64,000 nt of DNA from Shewanella sp. SR44-3. Its GTDB lineage: Bacteria > Pseudomonadota > Gammaproteobacteria > Enterobacterales > Shewanellaceae. The notes below the pieces were generated by a model, which had not been told where the DNA came from, did not search any database, and saw only the letters and a list, made by a program, of their open reading frames with translations. The position numbers and the translations under genes were made by a program. Shown piece by piece: positions 1-9,708 of this stretch (position 1 is the first letter of the stretch; every line of letters starts with the position of its first letter). The stretch covers positions 36,302 through 100,301 of the forward strand of contig NZ_JACJDV010000011.1 of NCBI RefSeq assembly GCF_014163735.1. Direction: 5' to 3'.

Positions 1-53
1 CACTGCCGCGCCCCCTGCACCCAGCCTAATTCAATACTTAAGCTACCATTCAT
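1..53 (-). CDS. ampD: AmpD, N-terminal fragment (1,6-anhydro-MurNAc-L-alanine amidase)
   Basis: Only the first 17 codons lie in the window, read leftward from an ATG at 53-51 with a purine-rich GAGAG ribosome binding site upstream. The peptide contains GWVQGAR, matching the GWLVGAR stretch near the start of E. coli AmpD, the cytoplasmic amidase that recycles cell-wall anhydromuropeptides. A divergent ampD/nadC pair is a common gammaproteobacterial arrangement, which supports the call. The catalytic region is outside the window, so identity rests on a short match plus context. Confidence 0.7.
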   Translation of the reverse strand, partial: MNGSLSIELGWVQGARQ

Positions 54-1258
<1,205 letters not shown>

Positions 1259-1824
1259 CATCCGAGTGCTCCATCATTGATGAAAGTGAGCAAAAATTAA
1301 GCTTCTTATAGGAAAGTAACCACACCAAACTGGCTTTTGACTAGCGTCAATATTCAGGCATTAACCGTCAAAAGCCAAATAAACATCAAGGCCTACTTTA
1401 AAGTCAAAAAATTGTTATAACTTGTTGCTATAAAAAGATAGTAACTCACAATGTTTAAATGTTTTTTACATTTAATACCTTGCTGCTATTTCAATTTCGG
1501 AAACTTTATACTAACTTTTATCGCAGGCGAGATGGCCTTTCGGCCAAACTGTACATAAAGAAATAAGGCGACAATTAGCAGTAAGTAGCACTAATTCATG
1601 ACAATGAATAGTGAAGTTAAATGCCATTGTTTCATCACAGCTTTGCCGAAACGACAAACGAAAGAAGCCAGTTTACCTCACTAACGTGATAGACAACTGA
1701 ATCTAAACCACCACGTTAACGTGGCCATTATGTAACTTTTAAATTTGAGACTGCAGGCAGAATACAGGATGTAATGATAAGTGTAAGGATAGGGCTGCCA
1801 GGCAGACTCGATGGAGATAGCAAG
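1259..1824. other. long nadC-pilA intergenic / pilA 5' region
   Basis: There is no convincing coding sequence in these 566 bases. A small perfect hairpin TGGCCTTTCGGCCA sits at 1533-1546. The region probably carries the pilA promoter and a long leader. I looked for a sigma-54 site (GG-N10-GC); the only match, near 1331, is about 490 bases upstream of the start and is not convincing. Confidence 0.4.
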
Positions 1825-2256
1825 ATGAAATCTATTAAGCAAATGAAAAACGCAAAAGGCTTCACTCTAATCGAATTGATGATCGTTGTTGCGATCATCG
1901 GCATCTTGGCAGCAATCGCATTACCAGCTTATAAAGATTATGTTGGTTCTGCTCACGGCGGCGCAGCAATGAAAGGCGTCTCAGCTTTTACAACTAAAGC
2001 TGTTACATGCGTACAATCAGGCATAGCTTGTGCATCCATAAATGGTGAGATACCAACTGGCACTAATGCGACTAAAGGCATTGCTAAAACTGCAGATATG
2101 TCGCAAGGCACTGGTGCAAAAGTGTCATTTAGTGATGGCACTTGTTATGTTGAAGCTGACATTGCGGGTACAGGTATAGTAACTTACACTTCAGGTCTAG
2201 CGGCTTCAGCCACTGGTTCTACAGCAGCACTTTGTAAAGAAGGTGCAGGGCTGTAG
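1825..2256 (+). CDS. pilA: type IV pilin PilA (major pilin precursor)
   Basis: PilA is the structural subunit of the type IVa pilus, made with a short basic leader that PilD removes and methylates. The start at 1825 is chosen because GGAG lies eight bases upstream and the leader then reads [12 protein letters not shown] before the cleavage point G^FTLIE, followed by the hydrophobic helix [18 protein letters not shown]. An upstream ATG in frame at 1774 would add 17 unlikely residues. The mature part is about 130 residues with four cysteines, including a C-terminal pair suited to the D-region disulfide. It is followed by its own terminator, so pilA can be expressed more strongly than pilBCD. 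Confidence 0.93.
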   Translation: MKSIKQMKNAKGFTLIELMIVVAIIGILAAIALPAYKDYVGSAHGGAAMKGVSAFTTKAVTCVQSGIACASINGEIPTGTNATKGIAKTADMSQGTGAKVSFSDGTCYVEADIAGTGIVTYTSGLAASATGSTAALCKEGAGL

Positions 2257-2277
2257 TATCTTAGTCAATATAATTGG

Positions 2278-2306
2278 AAAGCTTGAACTAGTTGTTCAAG
2301 CTTTTT
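2278..2306 (+). terminator. rho-independent terminator after pilA
   Basis: AAAGCTTGAAC pairs with GTTCAAGCTTT around a short loop, and a T run follows. It lies 22 bases after the pilA stop and separates pilA from pilB. Confidence 0.85.
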
Positions 2307-2357
2307 ACTTTTTGCGAAATTTTTTACCGAACTAGTTCATTTAAATGGGAATCTTTG

Positions 2358-4067
2358 ATGCCCTCAACCGCGCTTCATCTCGGCCTCTCCACTTTATTTA
2401 TTCGCAAGGGTCTCCTTAGCGAAGAAATCATGACTTCTGCTATTGCCGAATCTCGCAAGAACAAACACTCTCTAGTAGCAACCCTAATTAACGGCAAGCA
2501 CTTATCCGCCCGTGAAATTGCCGAGCTGTGCCATGAAGAGTACGCCACTCCGCTGTTAGATTTAGCCGAATTCGATGTGGCCGCCATAGCAGATGACTTA
2601 TTAAATAAAAAACTCATTGCTAAACATCAATGTCTGCCGCTATTTAAGCGCGGTAATCGCCTCTATATTGCTACATCTGACCCCACCAACATCACCGCAT
2701 TAGAAGACTTTCAATTTAGCCTAGGCCTGCACGCCGAAGCTATTCTGGTGGAAGAAGATAAGCTGGCTAAAGCCCTTGAGAAAATCGCTGAAGATGACAT
2801 TACTGGGCTAGATTTAGGCGGCATGGATGAAGCCGCACTTGCTGGTATAGAAATCACAGATACCGATAACCGCCATGAAGAACAAGGCGGTGAAAGCAGT
2901 GATGATGCACCAATTGTGATTTATATTAATAAAATCCTTACCGATGCTATCCGCAAAGGCGCTTCCGATCTCCATTTTGAGCCCTACGAGAAGCGCTACC
3001 GCATTCGTTTTCGCATTGATGGCATACTCCATGAAGTGTCCGAGCCACCGGTTGCGCTTTCGGGGCGTATCTCAGCCCGCTTAAAGGTGATGTCAAAACT
3101 TGATATTGCCGAGCGGCGCGTACCACAAGATGGCCGGATTAAAATGAAGCTATCCCGCACTAAATCTATTGATTTCCGTGTTAGCACCTTACCCACTATT
3201 TGGGGTGAGAAAATTGTAATGCGCATTTTGGACTCTTCATCGGCGCAGTTAGGTATCGAAAAGCTAGGTTATGAGGCCGATCAACGTGAGCTTTACGAAG
3301 AAATGCTCGCCAAACCTCAGGGAATGATTTTAGTCACAGGCCCTACGGGCTCAGGTAAAACCGTCTCCTTGTACACAGGTCTTAATATTCTCAATACCGA
3401 AGAGCGCAATATTTCTACCGCGGAAGACCCGGTTGAAATTAACCTTGAAGGAGTTAACCAGGTCCACATTAATTTAAAAGCTGGCCTGACCTTCGCTTCA
3501 GCACTGCGCTCTTTTTTACGTCAAGATCCTGATGTCGTCATGGTGGGTGAAATACGTGACCTAGAAACTGCAGAAATCGCCATTAAAGCGGCGCAAACCG
3601 GTCACTTAGTGCTATCGACCTTGCATACTAACTCAGCAGCAGAGACCCTAACCCGTTTAATTAACATGGGCGTGCCTGGTTATAATATCGCCAGTTCAGT
3701 TAACTTAATTATTGCCCAGCGTCTCGCGAGGCGTTTGTGTCCAGAATGCAAACAAGCTGAAGAAGTTCCAACCGCCGAGCTGCAACGCTTAGGGTTTCAA
3801 CAAGCAGATATAGATAAAGGTTTCACCGTATTTAAGCCCGTTGGCTGTGAGTTTTGCTCCGGCGGCTATAAAGGCCGCTTAGGTGTATACGAAGTGATGA
3901 AGATGTCTGATGAAATAGCTCGCACTATTATGGAAGGTGGCAATTCATTACAAATAGCCCGTCAAGCTAAAGAGCAAGGCATGCGTGATTTACGCCAATC
4001 TGGGCTATTAAAGGTCATTCAAGGCTTAAGCAGTATCGCAGAGATTAATCGCATCACCAGCTCCTAG
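2358..4067 (+). CDS. pilB: type IV pilus assembly ATPase PilB
   Basis: PilB is the cytoplasmic hexameric motor that drives pilus extension. An N-terminal MshEN/T2SSE_N region (about residues 5-150) precedes the secretion ATPase domain, with Walker A GPTGSGKT at 328-335, an Asp box TAEDPVE, Walker B VMVGEIRD and His box [12 protein letters not shown] zinc-binding cysteine set (CPEC...CEFC) lies near the C-terminus. The ATG at 2358 follows GGGA; an upstream in-frame TTG at 2292 lies inside the pilA terminator and is rejected. The resulting 569 residues fit the family. Confidence 0.96.
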   Translation: MPSTALHLGLSTLFIRKGLLSEEIMTSAIAESRKNKHSLVATLINGKHLSAREIAELCHEEYATPLLDLAEFDVAAIADDLLNKKLIAKHQCLPLFKRGNRLYIATSDPTNITALEDFQFSLGLHAEAILVEEDKLAKALEKIAEDDITGLDLGGMDEAALAGIEITDTDNRHEEQGGESSDDAPIVIYINKILTDAIRKGASDLHFEPYEKRYRIRFRIDGILHEVSEPPVALSGRISARLKVMSKLDIAERRVPQDGRIKMKLSRTKSIDFRVSTLPTIWGEKIVMRILDSSSAQLGIEKLGYEADQRELYEEMLAKPQGMILVTGPTGSGKTVSLYTGLNILNTEERNISTAEDPVEINLEGVNQVHINLKAGLTFASALRSFLRQDPDVVMVGEIRDLETAEIAIKAAQTGHLVLSTLHTNSAAETLTRLINMGVPGYNIASSVNLIIAQRLARRLCPECKQAEEVPTAELQRLGFQQADIDKGFTVFKPVGCEFCSGGYKGRLGVYEVMKMSDEIARTIMEGGNSLQIARQAKEQGMRDLRQSGLLKVIQGLSSIAEINRITSS

Positions 4068-4280
4068 ATTAATGACCTTTATTATTAGGCCTGCAGGCTT
4101 GCCCGCTGATCGACACTCTATTCAATTCATCATTTTTTAAGCATATTTATTGAGCATCATAGTTAGTTCTTAGCGCTTAGCTAAGATAAATTATCCAGCG
4201 CAACATCTTCAGGCCGTTAATTTTAATGCTATCTTAACTTAACCACTTTTCTCGTTATATTTACTTCAAGGAGCGGCTTT

Positions 4281-5549
4281 ATGGCGACTGCCAGTATAAG
4301 AAAAAAGCCTGCAAACAAGAAAAACTCACAGAAGCATCACCCTAAGGTATTTACTTTCCAGTGGAAGGGGCTCAATCGTGATGGTCAAAAAACGGCAGGG
4401 GAACTTCGCGGCACTAGTATCAGTGAAATAAAAAGCGTATTAAAATCCCAAGGTGTTACACCTAAGCGCGTTAGTAAAAAATCTGAACCCTTATTTAAAT
4501 TATTTGAGCCCACAATTAATGCCATGGACATCACCATGATGACAAGGCAAGTGGCCACCATGTTGGCAGCTGGCGTGCCACTTGTTACCACTCTAGAGCT
4601 TCTAGGTCGTGGCCATGAAAAACCTAAAATGCGTGAATTATTGGGAGTGATAATTAACGATGTGCAATCGGGGATCCCACTATCGAACGCCTTAAGGCCC
4701 CACAGGCGCTATTTTGATGATCTTTATGTAGATTTAGTCGCTGCTGGTGAGCATTCTGGAGCGTTAGATCTAGTATTCGATCGCATTGCTATTTATAAAG
4801 AAAAAGCCGAGGCATTAAAATCTAAAATTAAAAAAGCCATGTTTTATCCAGCCGCTGTGGTTGTGGTTGCAGTATTAGTGACAGTGTTATTACTTCTCTT
4901 TGTGGTGCCACAATTTGAAGATATTTTTGCAGGTTTTGGTGCAGAGCTTCCGGCTTTCACTCAATTAGTTCTGGGTATATCCCGCGCTTTACAGGCCTCT
5001 TGGCATGTTATCTTCGCTGCCATAGGTTTAGCGATTTTCCTATTTGTAAGGGCTCACAGAAACTCGCAGAGAGTGCGTGATAGCGTAGATGAGCTGGTGC
5101 TTAAAGTCCCAGCCATAGGGGATATTTTACATAAAGGTGCCATGGCGCGCTTTGCCCGCACGTTAGCCACCACCTTTGCGGCTGGTGTCCCCTTGATCGA
5201 TGGTCTAGAATCTGCAGCTGGTGCTTCTGGAAACGCCGTTTATCGCAAAGCCTTGCTTAAAGTTAAGCAAGAGGTGACTTCTGGCATGCAAATGAATGTC
5301 GCCATGCGTACTACTAACCTTTTCCCAGATATGTTGATCCAAATGGTGATGATAGGTGAAGAGTCAGGCTCATTAGACAACATGCTCAATAAGGTTGCTA
5401 ATATCTACGAAATGCAAGTAGACGATGCTGTAGATGGGCTTTCTAGCCTGATAGAACCAGTAATGATGGTGGTGATCGGCACCCTAGTAGGTGGACTTAT
5501 TGTCGCCATGTACTTACCTATTTTCCAGATGGGTAAAATTGTCAGCTAA
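4281..5549 (+). CDS. pilC: type IV pilus inner-membrane platform protein PilC
   Basis: PilC is the polytopic inner-membrane platform that couples PilB/PilT motors to pilin assembly. The 422-residue protein has a basic N-terminus with FQWKGLNRDGQKTAGE, two tandem T2SSF domains (about 75-200 and 280-400), and hydrophobic segments near 190-215, 240-255 and 390-415. GGAG lies just upstream of ATG. It follows pilB after 213 bases that hold no recognisable gene. Confidence 0.95.
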   Translation: MATASIRKKPANKKNSQKHHPKVFTFQWKGLNRDGQKTAGELRGTSISEIKSVLKSQGVTPKRVSKKSEPLFKLFEPTINAMDITMMTRQVATMLAAGVPLVTTLELLGRGHEKPKMRELLGVIINDVQSGIPLSNALRPHRRYFDDLYVDLVAAGEHSGALDLVFDRIAIYKEKAEALKSKIKKAMFYPAAVVVVAVLVTVLLLLFVVPQFEDIFAGFGAELPAFTQLVLGISRALQASWHVIFAAIGLAIFLFVRAHRNSQRVRDSVDELVLKVPAIGDILHKGAMARFARTLATTFAAGVPLIDGLESAAGASGNAVYRKALLKVKQEVTSGMQMNVAMRTTNLFPDMLIQMVMIGEESGSLDNMLNKVANIYEMQVDDAVDGLSSLIEPVMMVVIGTLVGGLIVAMYLPIFQMGKIVS

Positions 5550-5601
5550 CCCTGATTAACCAATATAATTATTTTATAACAACAAAAAAGACTAATCATC
5601 A

Positions 5602-6519
5602 ATGAGTGAATTTATTGCCCTTATGGGCCAGTATCCAATAATGTTTATTAGTATCAGCTTTATCTTCGCGGCCACTATTGGCAGTTTTCTCAATGTGGTC
5701 ATTCACCGTATGCCGGTAATGATGAAGCGGGAATGGCAAGCAGAATGCAATCAATACCTGCAAGAGTACCATCAAGACATAGTTAAAGATGTGGGTATAA
5801 AGCGTTTAGAAAAACCTATAGATAACTTTCCAACACGCTACAACTTAGTCATACCTAACTCTTGCTGCCCTAAATGTAATGCAGCTATCAAGCCTTGGCA
5901 TAATCTACCTATTTTGGGCTGGTGCTTACTTAAGGGAAAATGCGCTAACTGCAACGAAAGCATATCCGCCCGCTACCCTATCATTGAACTAGTCACTGGC
6001 ATTATGATCGCCACCTTAGCTTGGCATTTCGGCCCTTCAAGTCAGTTCCTATTTGCATCCTTACTAACATTCGTGTTGATAGCGCTCACAGGAATAGATC
6101 TCGATGAAATGCTATTGCCCGATCAGCTTACTATGCCACTACTCTGGTTAGGTATACTGGTTAATTTACAGGGACTATTCACCAGCCCAACAGATGCCAT
6201 CATAGGTGCGATAGCCGGCTATATGAGCCTATGGTCGGTGTTTTGGCTATTTAAGCTAGCCACAGGTAAGGAAGGCATGGGCTACGGTGATTTCAAGCTA
6301 CTCGCAGTATTTGGAGCCTGGCTTGGTTGGCAGATGCTGCCCTTGATAATATTGCTATCTTCATTGGTCGGCGCCATTGTCGGGATTGGGCTTATTGTGA
6401 GCAAAAAACTCAATCAAGGTAACCCAATTCCCTTTGGTCCTTATATCGCAATGGCAGGTTGGATAGCCTTGATTTGCGGTCATGACATTATCAATTGGTA
6501 TTTAGGCACTTTACTGTAA
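5602..6519 (+). CDS. pilD: prepilin leader peptidase / N-methyltransferase PilD
   Basis: PilD cleaves prepilins after Gly and methylates the new N-terminal Phe; type II secretion pseudopilins are usually also substrates. A cytoplasmic zinc module with two CxxC pairs (CPKC...CANC) lies near residues 93-120, followed by a multi-pass membrane domain. The two catalytic aspartates are seen in GIDLDEMLLPD and GYGDFKLLA. The 305-residue length is normal. The stop overlaps the coaE start by one base (TAATG), implying translational coupling, an arrangement common in gammaproteobacteria. Confidence 0.96.
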   Translation: MSEFIALMGQYPIMFISISFIFAATIGSFLNVVIHRMPVMMKREWQAECNQYLQEYHQDIVKDVGIKRLEKPIDNFPTRYNLVIPNSCCPKCNAAIKPWHNLPILGWCLLKGKCANCNESISARYPIIELVTGIMIATLAWHFGPSSQFLFASLLTFVLIALTGIDLDEMLLPDQLTMPLLWLGILVNLQGLFTSPTDAIIGAIAGYMSLWSVFWLFKLATGKEGMGYGDFKLLAVFGAWLGWQMLPLIILLSSLVGAIVGIGLIVSKKLNQGNPIPFGPYIAMAGWIALICGHDIINWYLGTLL

Positions 6520-7139
6520 TGAACAAAAAATTCATCGTTGGCCTCACTGGCGGCATAGGCAGTGGCAAAACCACTGTCTCAGACATGTTTAAAGCACTAG
6601 GAATCGCCATAGTCGATGCCGATATTGCCGCCCGCACTGTTGTTGCTGCAGAGAGTGATGGCATCAAGGCCATAACCAAACATTTTGGCGAGCGAATGTT
6701 ACAACCCAACGGCGAACTTAACAGGGCCGCACTTAGACAAGAGATATTCGACCATCCCGAACAAAGAGAATGGCTCAATAACTTGCTCCACCCCATGATT
6801 CGTCAGCTCATGCTTTCTCAAATTGAACAAGCACAATCTGACTATGTCATTCTGGTTGCGCCCTTGCTATTTGAAAATGAGTTAGATAGTTTAGTCAACA
6901 CCTGTTTAGTGGTGGATATTTCACCACCGCTACAAATATCTCGAACCGTACACCGAGATAATGTCGAGGCCACGCAAGTTCAAAAAATTATCGCCAGCCA
7001 AATGAGTCGTGAACAGCGGCTTGCTAAAGCCAATAAGGTTATTGAGAATACTGGCGACTTAAACAGCTTATACCAATCAGTACTCGGGTTACATCAGGAA
7101 TATTTAACCCAAGCACGTTCAATTAAAATGGAGTTTTAA
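6519..7139 (+). CDS. coaE: dephospho-CoA kinase
   Basis: CoaE phosphorylates the ribose 3'-OH of dephospho-CoA, the last step of coenzyme A synthesis. The start at 6519 shares one base with the pilD stop and gives MNKKFIVGLTGGIGSGKTT, with the P-loop GGIGSGKT right at the N-terminus as in the family. A DADIAAR segment and the LID-region residues RTVHRDN also fit. The product is 206 residues, a typical size. An earlier in-frame start would only add residues encoded inside pilD. Confidence 0.95.
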   Translation: MNKKFIVGLTGGIGSGKTTVSDMFKALGIAIVDADIAARTVVAAESDGIKAITKHFGERMLQPNGELNRAALRQEIFDHPEQREWLNNLLHPMIRQLMLSQIEQAQSDYVILVAPLLFENELDSLVNTCLVVDISPPLQISRTVHRDNVEATQVQKIIASQMSREQRLAKANKVIENTGDLNSLYQSVLGLHQEYLTQARSIKMEF

Positions 7140-7147
7140 GTACCACA

Positions 7148-7891
7148 ATGGAATCGCTGATTTTTGAGCACCCCTTAAATGAAAAAGTACGCAGTTATCT
7201 GCGTTTAGAGTACCTTGCTCAACAATTAGCCCATTGCATTCATTCAGATCAGCAGCATCACGGCTTCTATCCGCTATTCGCACTATGTGAAATGACAGAT
7301 AGATGCGATTTTAAGTCTGAAATACTCAAAGATTTAGATAAACAGATTATGGTGTTAAATAAATGGCAAGAATTACCCCAAGCCGACACCCAACAAATTA
7401 ATGCATTGAAAGCTAGGCTGAATCAAGCCAAGGAGCCACTGCAACAGCCTGAACGTATCGGGATTGCGCTTAAGCAAGATAAGTTTATTTGTGCCCTTAA
7501 GCAAAAGTTTGCCATGCTCGGAGCTTGTTGTAACTTTGATTTACCTCAGCTCCATTGTTGGCTAGCTAAGCCTTGGGTTAATAGGCAACAAGATTTAAGC
7601 ACCTGGTTAGCTCATTTTCATGCTCTATTAGAGCCAGTTTGCTTATTACTAGAACTTAGCCGCAGCACCGCCGAGTTTGTCCCTGCTACGGCTCAGGCAG
7701 GCTTCTACCAGCAAGACTGCAATCAAATTCTATCCTTCGTCAGGGTTAAACTCCCTACTGATAGCCAGTGCTACCCAACTATTAGTGGCCACCGAAATCG
7801 TTTCGCTATCCATTTTGTTGATTTTGAACAACAAAAGCATTCAGATAAAAGTATCCAATTCATGCTGGCTACCTGTAGCTCCAACCATTAA
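7148..7891 (+). CDS. zapD: cell division protein ZapD (FtsZ-associated)
   Basis: ZapD binds FtsZ and crosslinks protofilaments in the Z ring. The 247-residue protein starts [18 protein letters not shown], typical of the family, and continues with the predicted helical bundle and a C-terminal beta part containing [13 protein letters not shown]. It sits between coaE and yacG, the canonical location. It starts eight bases after the coaE stop, so it is in the same operon. Confidence 0.94.
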   Translation: MESLIFEHPLNEKVRSYLRLEYLAQQLAHCIHSDQQHHGFYPLFALCEMTDRCDFKSEILKDLDKQIMVLNKWQELPQADTQQINALKARLNQAKEPLQQPERIGIALKQDKFICALKQKFAMLGACCNFDLPQLHCWLAKPWVNRQQDLSTWLAHFHALLEPVCLLLELSRSTAEFVPATAQAGFYQQDCNQILSFVRVKLPTDSQCYPTISGHRNRFAIHFVDFEQQKHSDKSIQFMLATCSSNH

Positions 7892-7928
7892 AATACCCTT
7901 AACTTGCTTATCAAAGAAACCTAATCTT

Positions 7929-8153
7929 ATGTCATTAGTTGTCAACTGCCCCATCTGCCAAACATCGGTCCAATGGACTGACGATGCTAAATTCAAACCT
8001 TTTTGCAGTGACCGCTGCAAACTTATCGACTTAGGTGATTGGGCCTCAGAAAAGCACGTGATCCCGGTTAAATCTCCATTTGAAGCAGGGCTTCTAGATC
8101 CAGACTCACTGGACGATGCGGGCTTCGAGGAAGAAGACTTTTTTAAGGAATAA
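7929..8153 (+). CDS. yacG: DNA gyrase inhibitor YacG, zinc-binding
   Basis: YacG is a small zinc protein reported to bind GyrB and inhibit gyrase. The 74 residues begin [16 protein letters not shown], with the four zinc cysteines in CPIC and CSDRC, then [14 protein letters not shown] and an acidic tail. The ATG at 7929 is chosen because the long upstream extension in this frame overlaps zapD in a different frame and has no family resemblance. Confidence 0.93.
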   Translation: MSLVVNCPICQTSVQWTDDAKFKPFCSDRCKLIDLGDWASEKHVIPVKSPFEAGLLDPDSLDDAGFEEEDFFKE

Positions 8154-8161
8154 TTCAAATT

Positions 8162-8557
8162 ATGAAGCGAATTCATGTTGCCGTAGGCATCATTATTAAC
8201 CCGCAGCAGCAAATATTGCTCGCTAAGCGGCATGGTCACCTACATCAAGGTGGAAAATGGGAGTTCCCTGGTGGTAAAGTCGAAGCTGATGAAACCGTCA
8301 CCCAAGCCTTGATCCGCGAATTGAAAGAAGAAGTAGGCTTATCAGTCACAGCAAGCGCAGCATTTATGACCATCAGCCATGATTACCCAGATAAACAAGT
8401 CTTACTCGATATACATTTAGTCCAAGATTTTAGTGGCGAAGCGATTGGCGTTGAAGGCCAGCAGATAGTCTGGGTCGACCAAGCACAACTAAAAGATTAT
8501 GAGTTTCCCGAAGCCAACCTGCCTATCTTAGAAAAAATATACCAAGAACTCGGCTAG
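8162..8557 (+). CDS. mutT: Nudix hydrolase, MutT family (8-oxo-dGTP diphosphatase)
   Basis: The 131-residue protein carries a complete Nudix box, GGKVEADE followed by RELKEEVGL (about residues 38-60), which binds metal and hydrolyses nucleoside triphosphates. N-terminal VAVGIIINPQQQILLAKR fits MutT, the enzyme that sanitises oxidised guanine nucleotides. It ends the coaE-zapD-yacG gene run, with an eight-base gap after yacG. Exact substrate preference cannot be read from sequence, but length and context favour MutT. Confidence 0.88.
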   Translation: MKRIHVAVGIIINPQQQILLAKRHGHLHQGGKWEFPGGKVEADETVTQALIRELKEEVGLSVTASAAFMTISHDYPDKQVLLDIHLVQDFSGEAIGVEGQQIVWVDQAQLKDYEFPEANLPILEKIYQELG

Positions 8558-8593
8558 TACCATCAGCAAACTGAATCCAAGCCCCCCCTAGTG

Positions 8594-8931
8594 AGTGACG
8601 TTTATGTTTAGTCGGCTGCTTGGGTAAAGAGCTAGGATTCGAACCTCTGATCCTCTGCCTTATTTTACTGAAGCTAAAATGTAAAAAAGCCACTCTGGTC
8701 AGTGACGTTTATGTTTGGTCGGCTGCTTGGGTAAAGAGCTAGGATTCGAACCTCTGATCCTCTGCCTTATTTTACTGAAGCTTAAATGTAAAAAAGCCAC
8801 TCTGATGAGTGGCTTTTTATGTTTGGTCGGCTGCTTGCGTAAAGAGCTAGGATTCGAACCTCTGATCCTCTACCTTATTTTACTGAAGCTAAAATGTAAA
8901 AAAGCCACTCTGATGAGTGGCTTTTTATGTT
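8594..8931 (-). repeat. three tandem ~107-bp units with tRNA-Pro 3' fragments and terminators
   Basis: Units begin near 8594, 8701 and 8808 and a fourth merges into the intact tRNA-Pro at 8916 (spacing 107, 107, 108). Read on the minus strand each contains a T-arm-like GAGGTTCGAATCCT and a 3' CCGACCA-like end resembling the adjacent tRNA-Pro, without the 5' half or anticodon. Hairpins AAAAAGCCACTC-tgat-GAGTGGCTTTTT occur at about 8791-8818 and 8899-8926, each a good terminator on the minus strand. This resembles the repeats behind E. coli tyrT, which also carry tRNA 3' ends. Open frames through the units are artefacts. Confidence 0.85.
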
Positions 8932-9008
8932 TGGTCGGTGATAGAGGATTCGAACCTCTGACCCTCTGCTCCCAAAGCAGATGCGCTACCGGGCTGCGCT
9001 AATCACCG
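8932..9008 (-). tRNA. tRNA-Pro (anticodon TGG)
   Basis: The 77-nt gene including encoded CCA starts CGGTGATTAGCGCAGCCCGG and has anticodon loop TTTGGGA, giving anticodon TGG, and T-arm GGTTCGAATCC. It is identical to the copy at 9063-9139. A terminator hairpin lies directly downstream in the repeat array. Confidence 0.96.
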
Positions 9009-9027
9009 AAAATCTTTCTTTTTTAAG

Positions 9028-9055
9028 AAAAAAGGTTTCGACTAAAATCGAAACC
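9028..9055 (-). terminator. terminator between the two tRNA-Pro genes
   Basis: GGTTTCGA at 9034-9041 pairs with TCGAAACC at 9048-9055. On the minus strand a T-rich run follows, so transcripts reading through the upstream tRNA-Pro could end here before the second copy. Confidence 0.7.
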
Positions 9056-9062
9056 AAAAATG

Positions 9063-9139
9063 TGGTCGGTGATAGAGGATTCGAACCTCTGACCCTCTGC
9101 TCCCAAAGCAGATGCGCTACCGGGCTGCGCTAATCACCG
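9063..9139 (-). tRNA. tRNA-Pro (anticodon TGG), second copy
   Basis: This 77-nt gene is identical to the downstream tRNA-Pro, including the encoded CCA, and both are preceded on the minus strand by AGATTTT. The shared flank indicates tandem duplication. Confidence 0.96.
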
Positions 9140-9149
9140 AAAATCTGTT

Positions 9150-9233
9150 CAATTATCTAAGCTTGCTGAGGGTAACCCTCTGCTCCACCCTTTCAAAGGG
9201 CCGTGATACGCTATAAAATCGCGCTAATCACCG
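9150..9233 (-). pseudogene. decayed tRNA-Pro copy
   Basis: The minus strand begins CGGTGATTAGCGC, identical to the 5' end of the intact tRNA-Pro genes and with the same AGATTTT flank, and later has GAGCAGAGGGT from the anticodon-variable region. The D arm, anticodon loop and T arm are scrambled and the 3' acceptor strand is missing, so it cannot fold as a tRNA. Confidence 0.8.
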
Positions 9234-9266
9234 AAAATCTTGTAAAACAAATTCTGTAAGTTTGAA

Positions 9267-9342
9267 TGGGGTGACTGATGGGGCTCGAACCCACGACAAC
9301 CGGAATCACAATCCGGGACTCTACCAACTGAGCTACAATCAC
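9267..9342 (-). tRNA. tRNA-His (anticodon GTG)
   Basis: The 76-nt gene including CCA has acceptor strands GTGATTG and CAGTCAC, anticodon GTG in the loop ATTGTGATT and T-arm GGTTCGAGCCC. The discriminator is C, as expected for tRNA-His. Arg-His-Pro order resembles the argX-hisR-leuT-proM operon of E. coli without a recognisable tRNA-Leu. Confidence 0.95.
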
Positions 9343-9414
9343 CACTGCTTTCAAACTGTATCACTTAAGATACTTGCTAACTTCTACTAACTTCTAGACA
9401 TGCATTCAACAGAA

Positions 9415-9491
9415 TGGTGCGCCCAGAAGGATTCGAACCTTCGGCCTCACCCTCCGGAGGGGTGCGCTCTATCCAGCTGAGCTATGGGCGC
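9415..9491 (-). tRNA. tRNA-Arg (anticodon CCG)
   Basis: The 77-nt gene including CCA starts GCGCCCATAGCTCAGCTGGA, with anticodon loop CTCCGGA (anticodon CCG) and T-arm GGTTCGAATCC. It is the first gene of the minus-strand tRNA cluster. Confidence 0.96.
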
Positions 9492-9501
9492 CCGCCTTGG
9501 T

Positions 9502-9540
9502 TAGCGCCGCATATACTAGGGTTAAAACGGCCTCACGTCT
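9502..9540 (-). promoter_or_regulatory. possible promoter of the tRNA cluster
   Basis: On the minus strand TAGTAT sits just ahead of GC-rich GCGGCGC and about 20 bases before tRNA-Arg, like a -10 with the GC-rich discriminator typical of stringently controlled stable RNA promoters. The -35 (about TGTAGA) is weak and its spacing of 19 is long. Confidence 0.35.
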
Positions 9541-9708
9541 ACACTTGTTTTATCTTTTTTTTACTGTTTGCTTAAGTTTTGACTGATATTGCTATTTTTC
9601 ATACAAAAAGAAGCCTTTACCCTATTGGAACAAGGTAGGAAGTATGTTAAAAATATGATCTGGGATAAAACTACATTAGAACGTTAAGGCTAAGTGGGAA
9701 TTAAGAAT

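Noticed and set aside
1320..1350. Possible sigma-54 promoter for pilA
   Set aside because: A GG-N10-GC match near 1331 is about 490 bases from the start and lacks the wider TGGCACG/TTGC consensus.
2292..2357. N-terminal extension of PilB from a TTG at 2292
   Set aside because: The TTG lies inside the pilA terminator hairpin and has no ribosome binding site; ATG 2358 fits the family start.
7677..7928. 84-codon upstream extension of YacG
   Set aside because: It overlaps zapD in another frame and has no family similarity; ATG 7929 gives the normal 74-residue protein.
8715..9002. 95-codon plus-strand open frame with internal peptide repeats
   Set aside because: It runs through the tRNA-derived tandem repeats and into a tRNA-Pro gene on the opposite strand; the repeats in the peptide simply reflect the DNA repeats.
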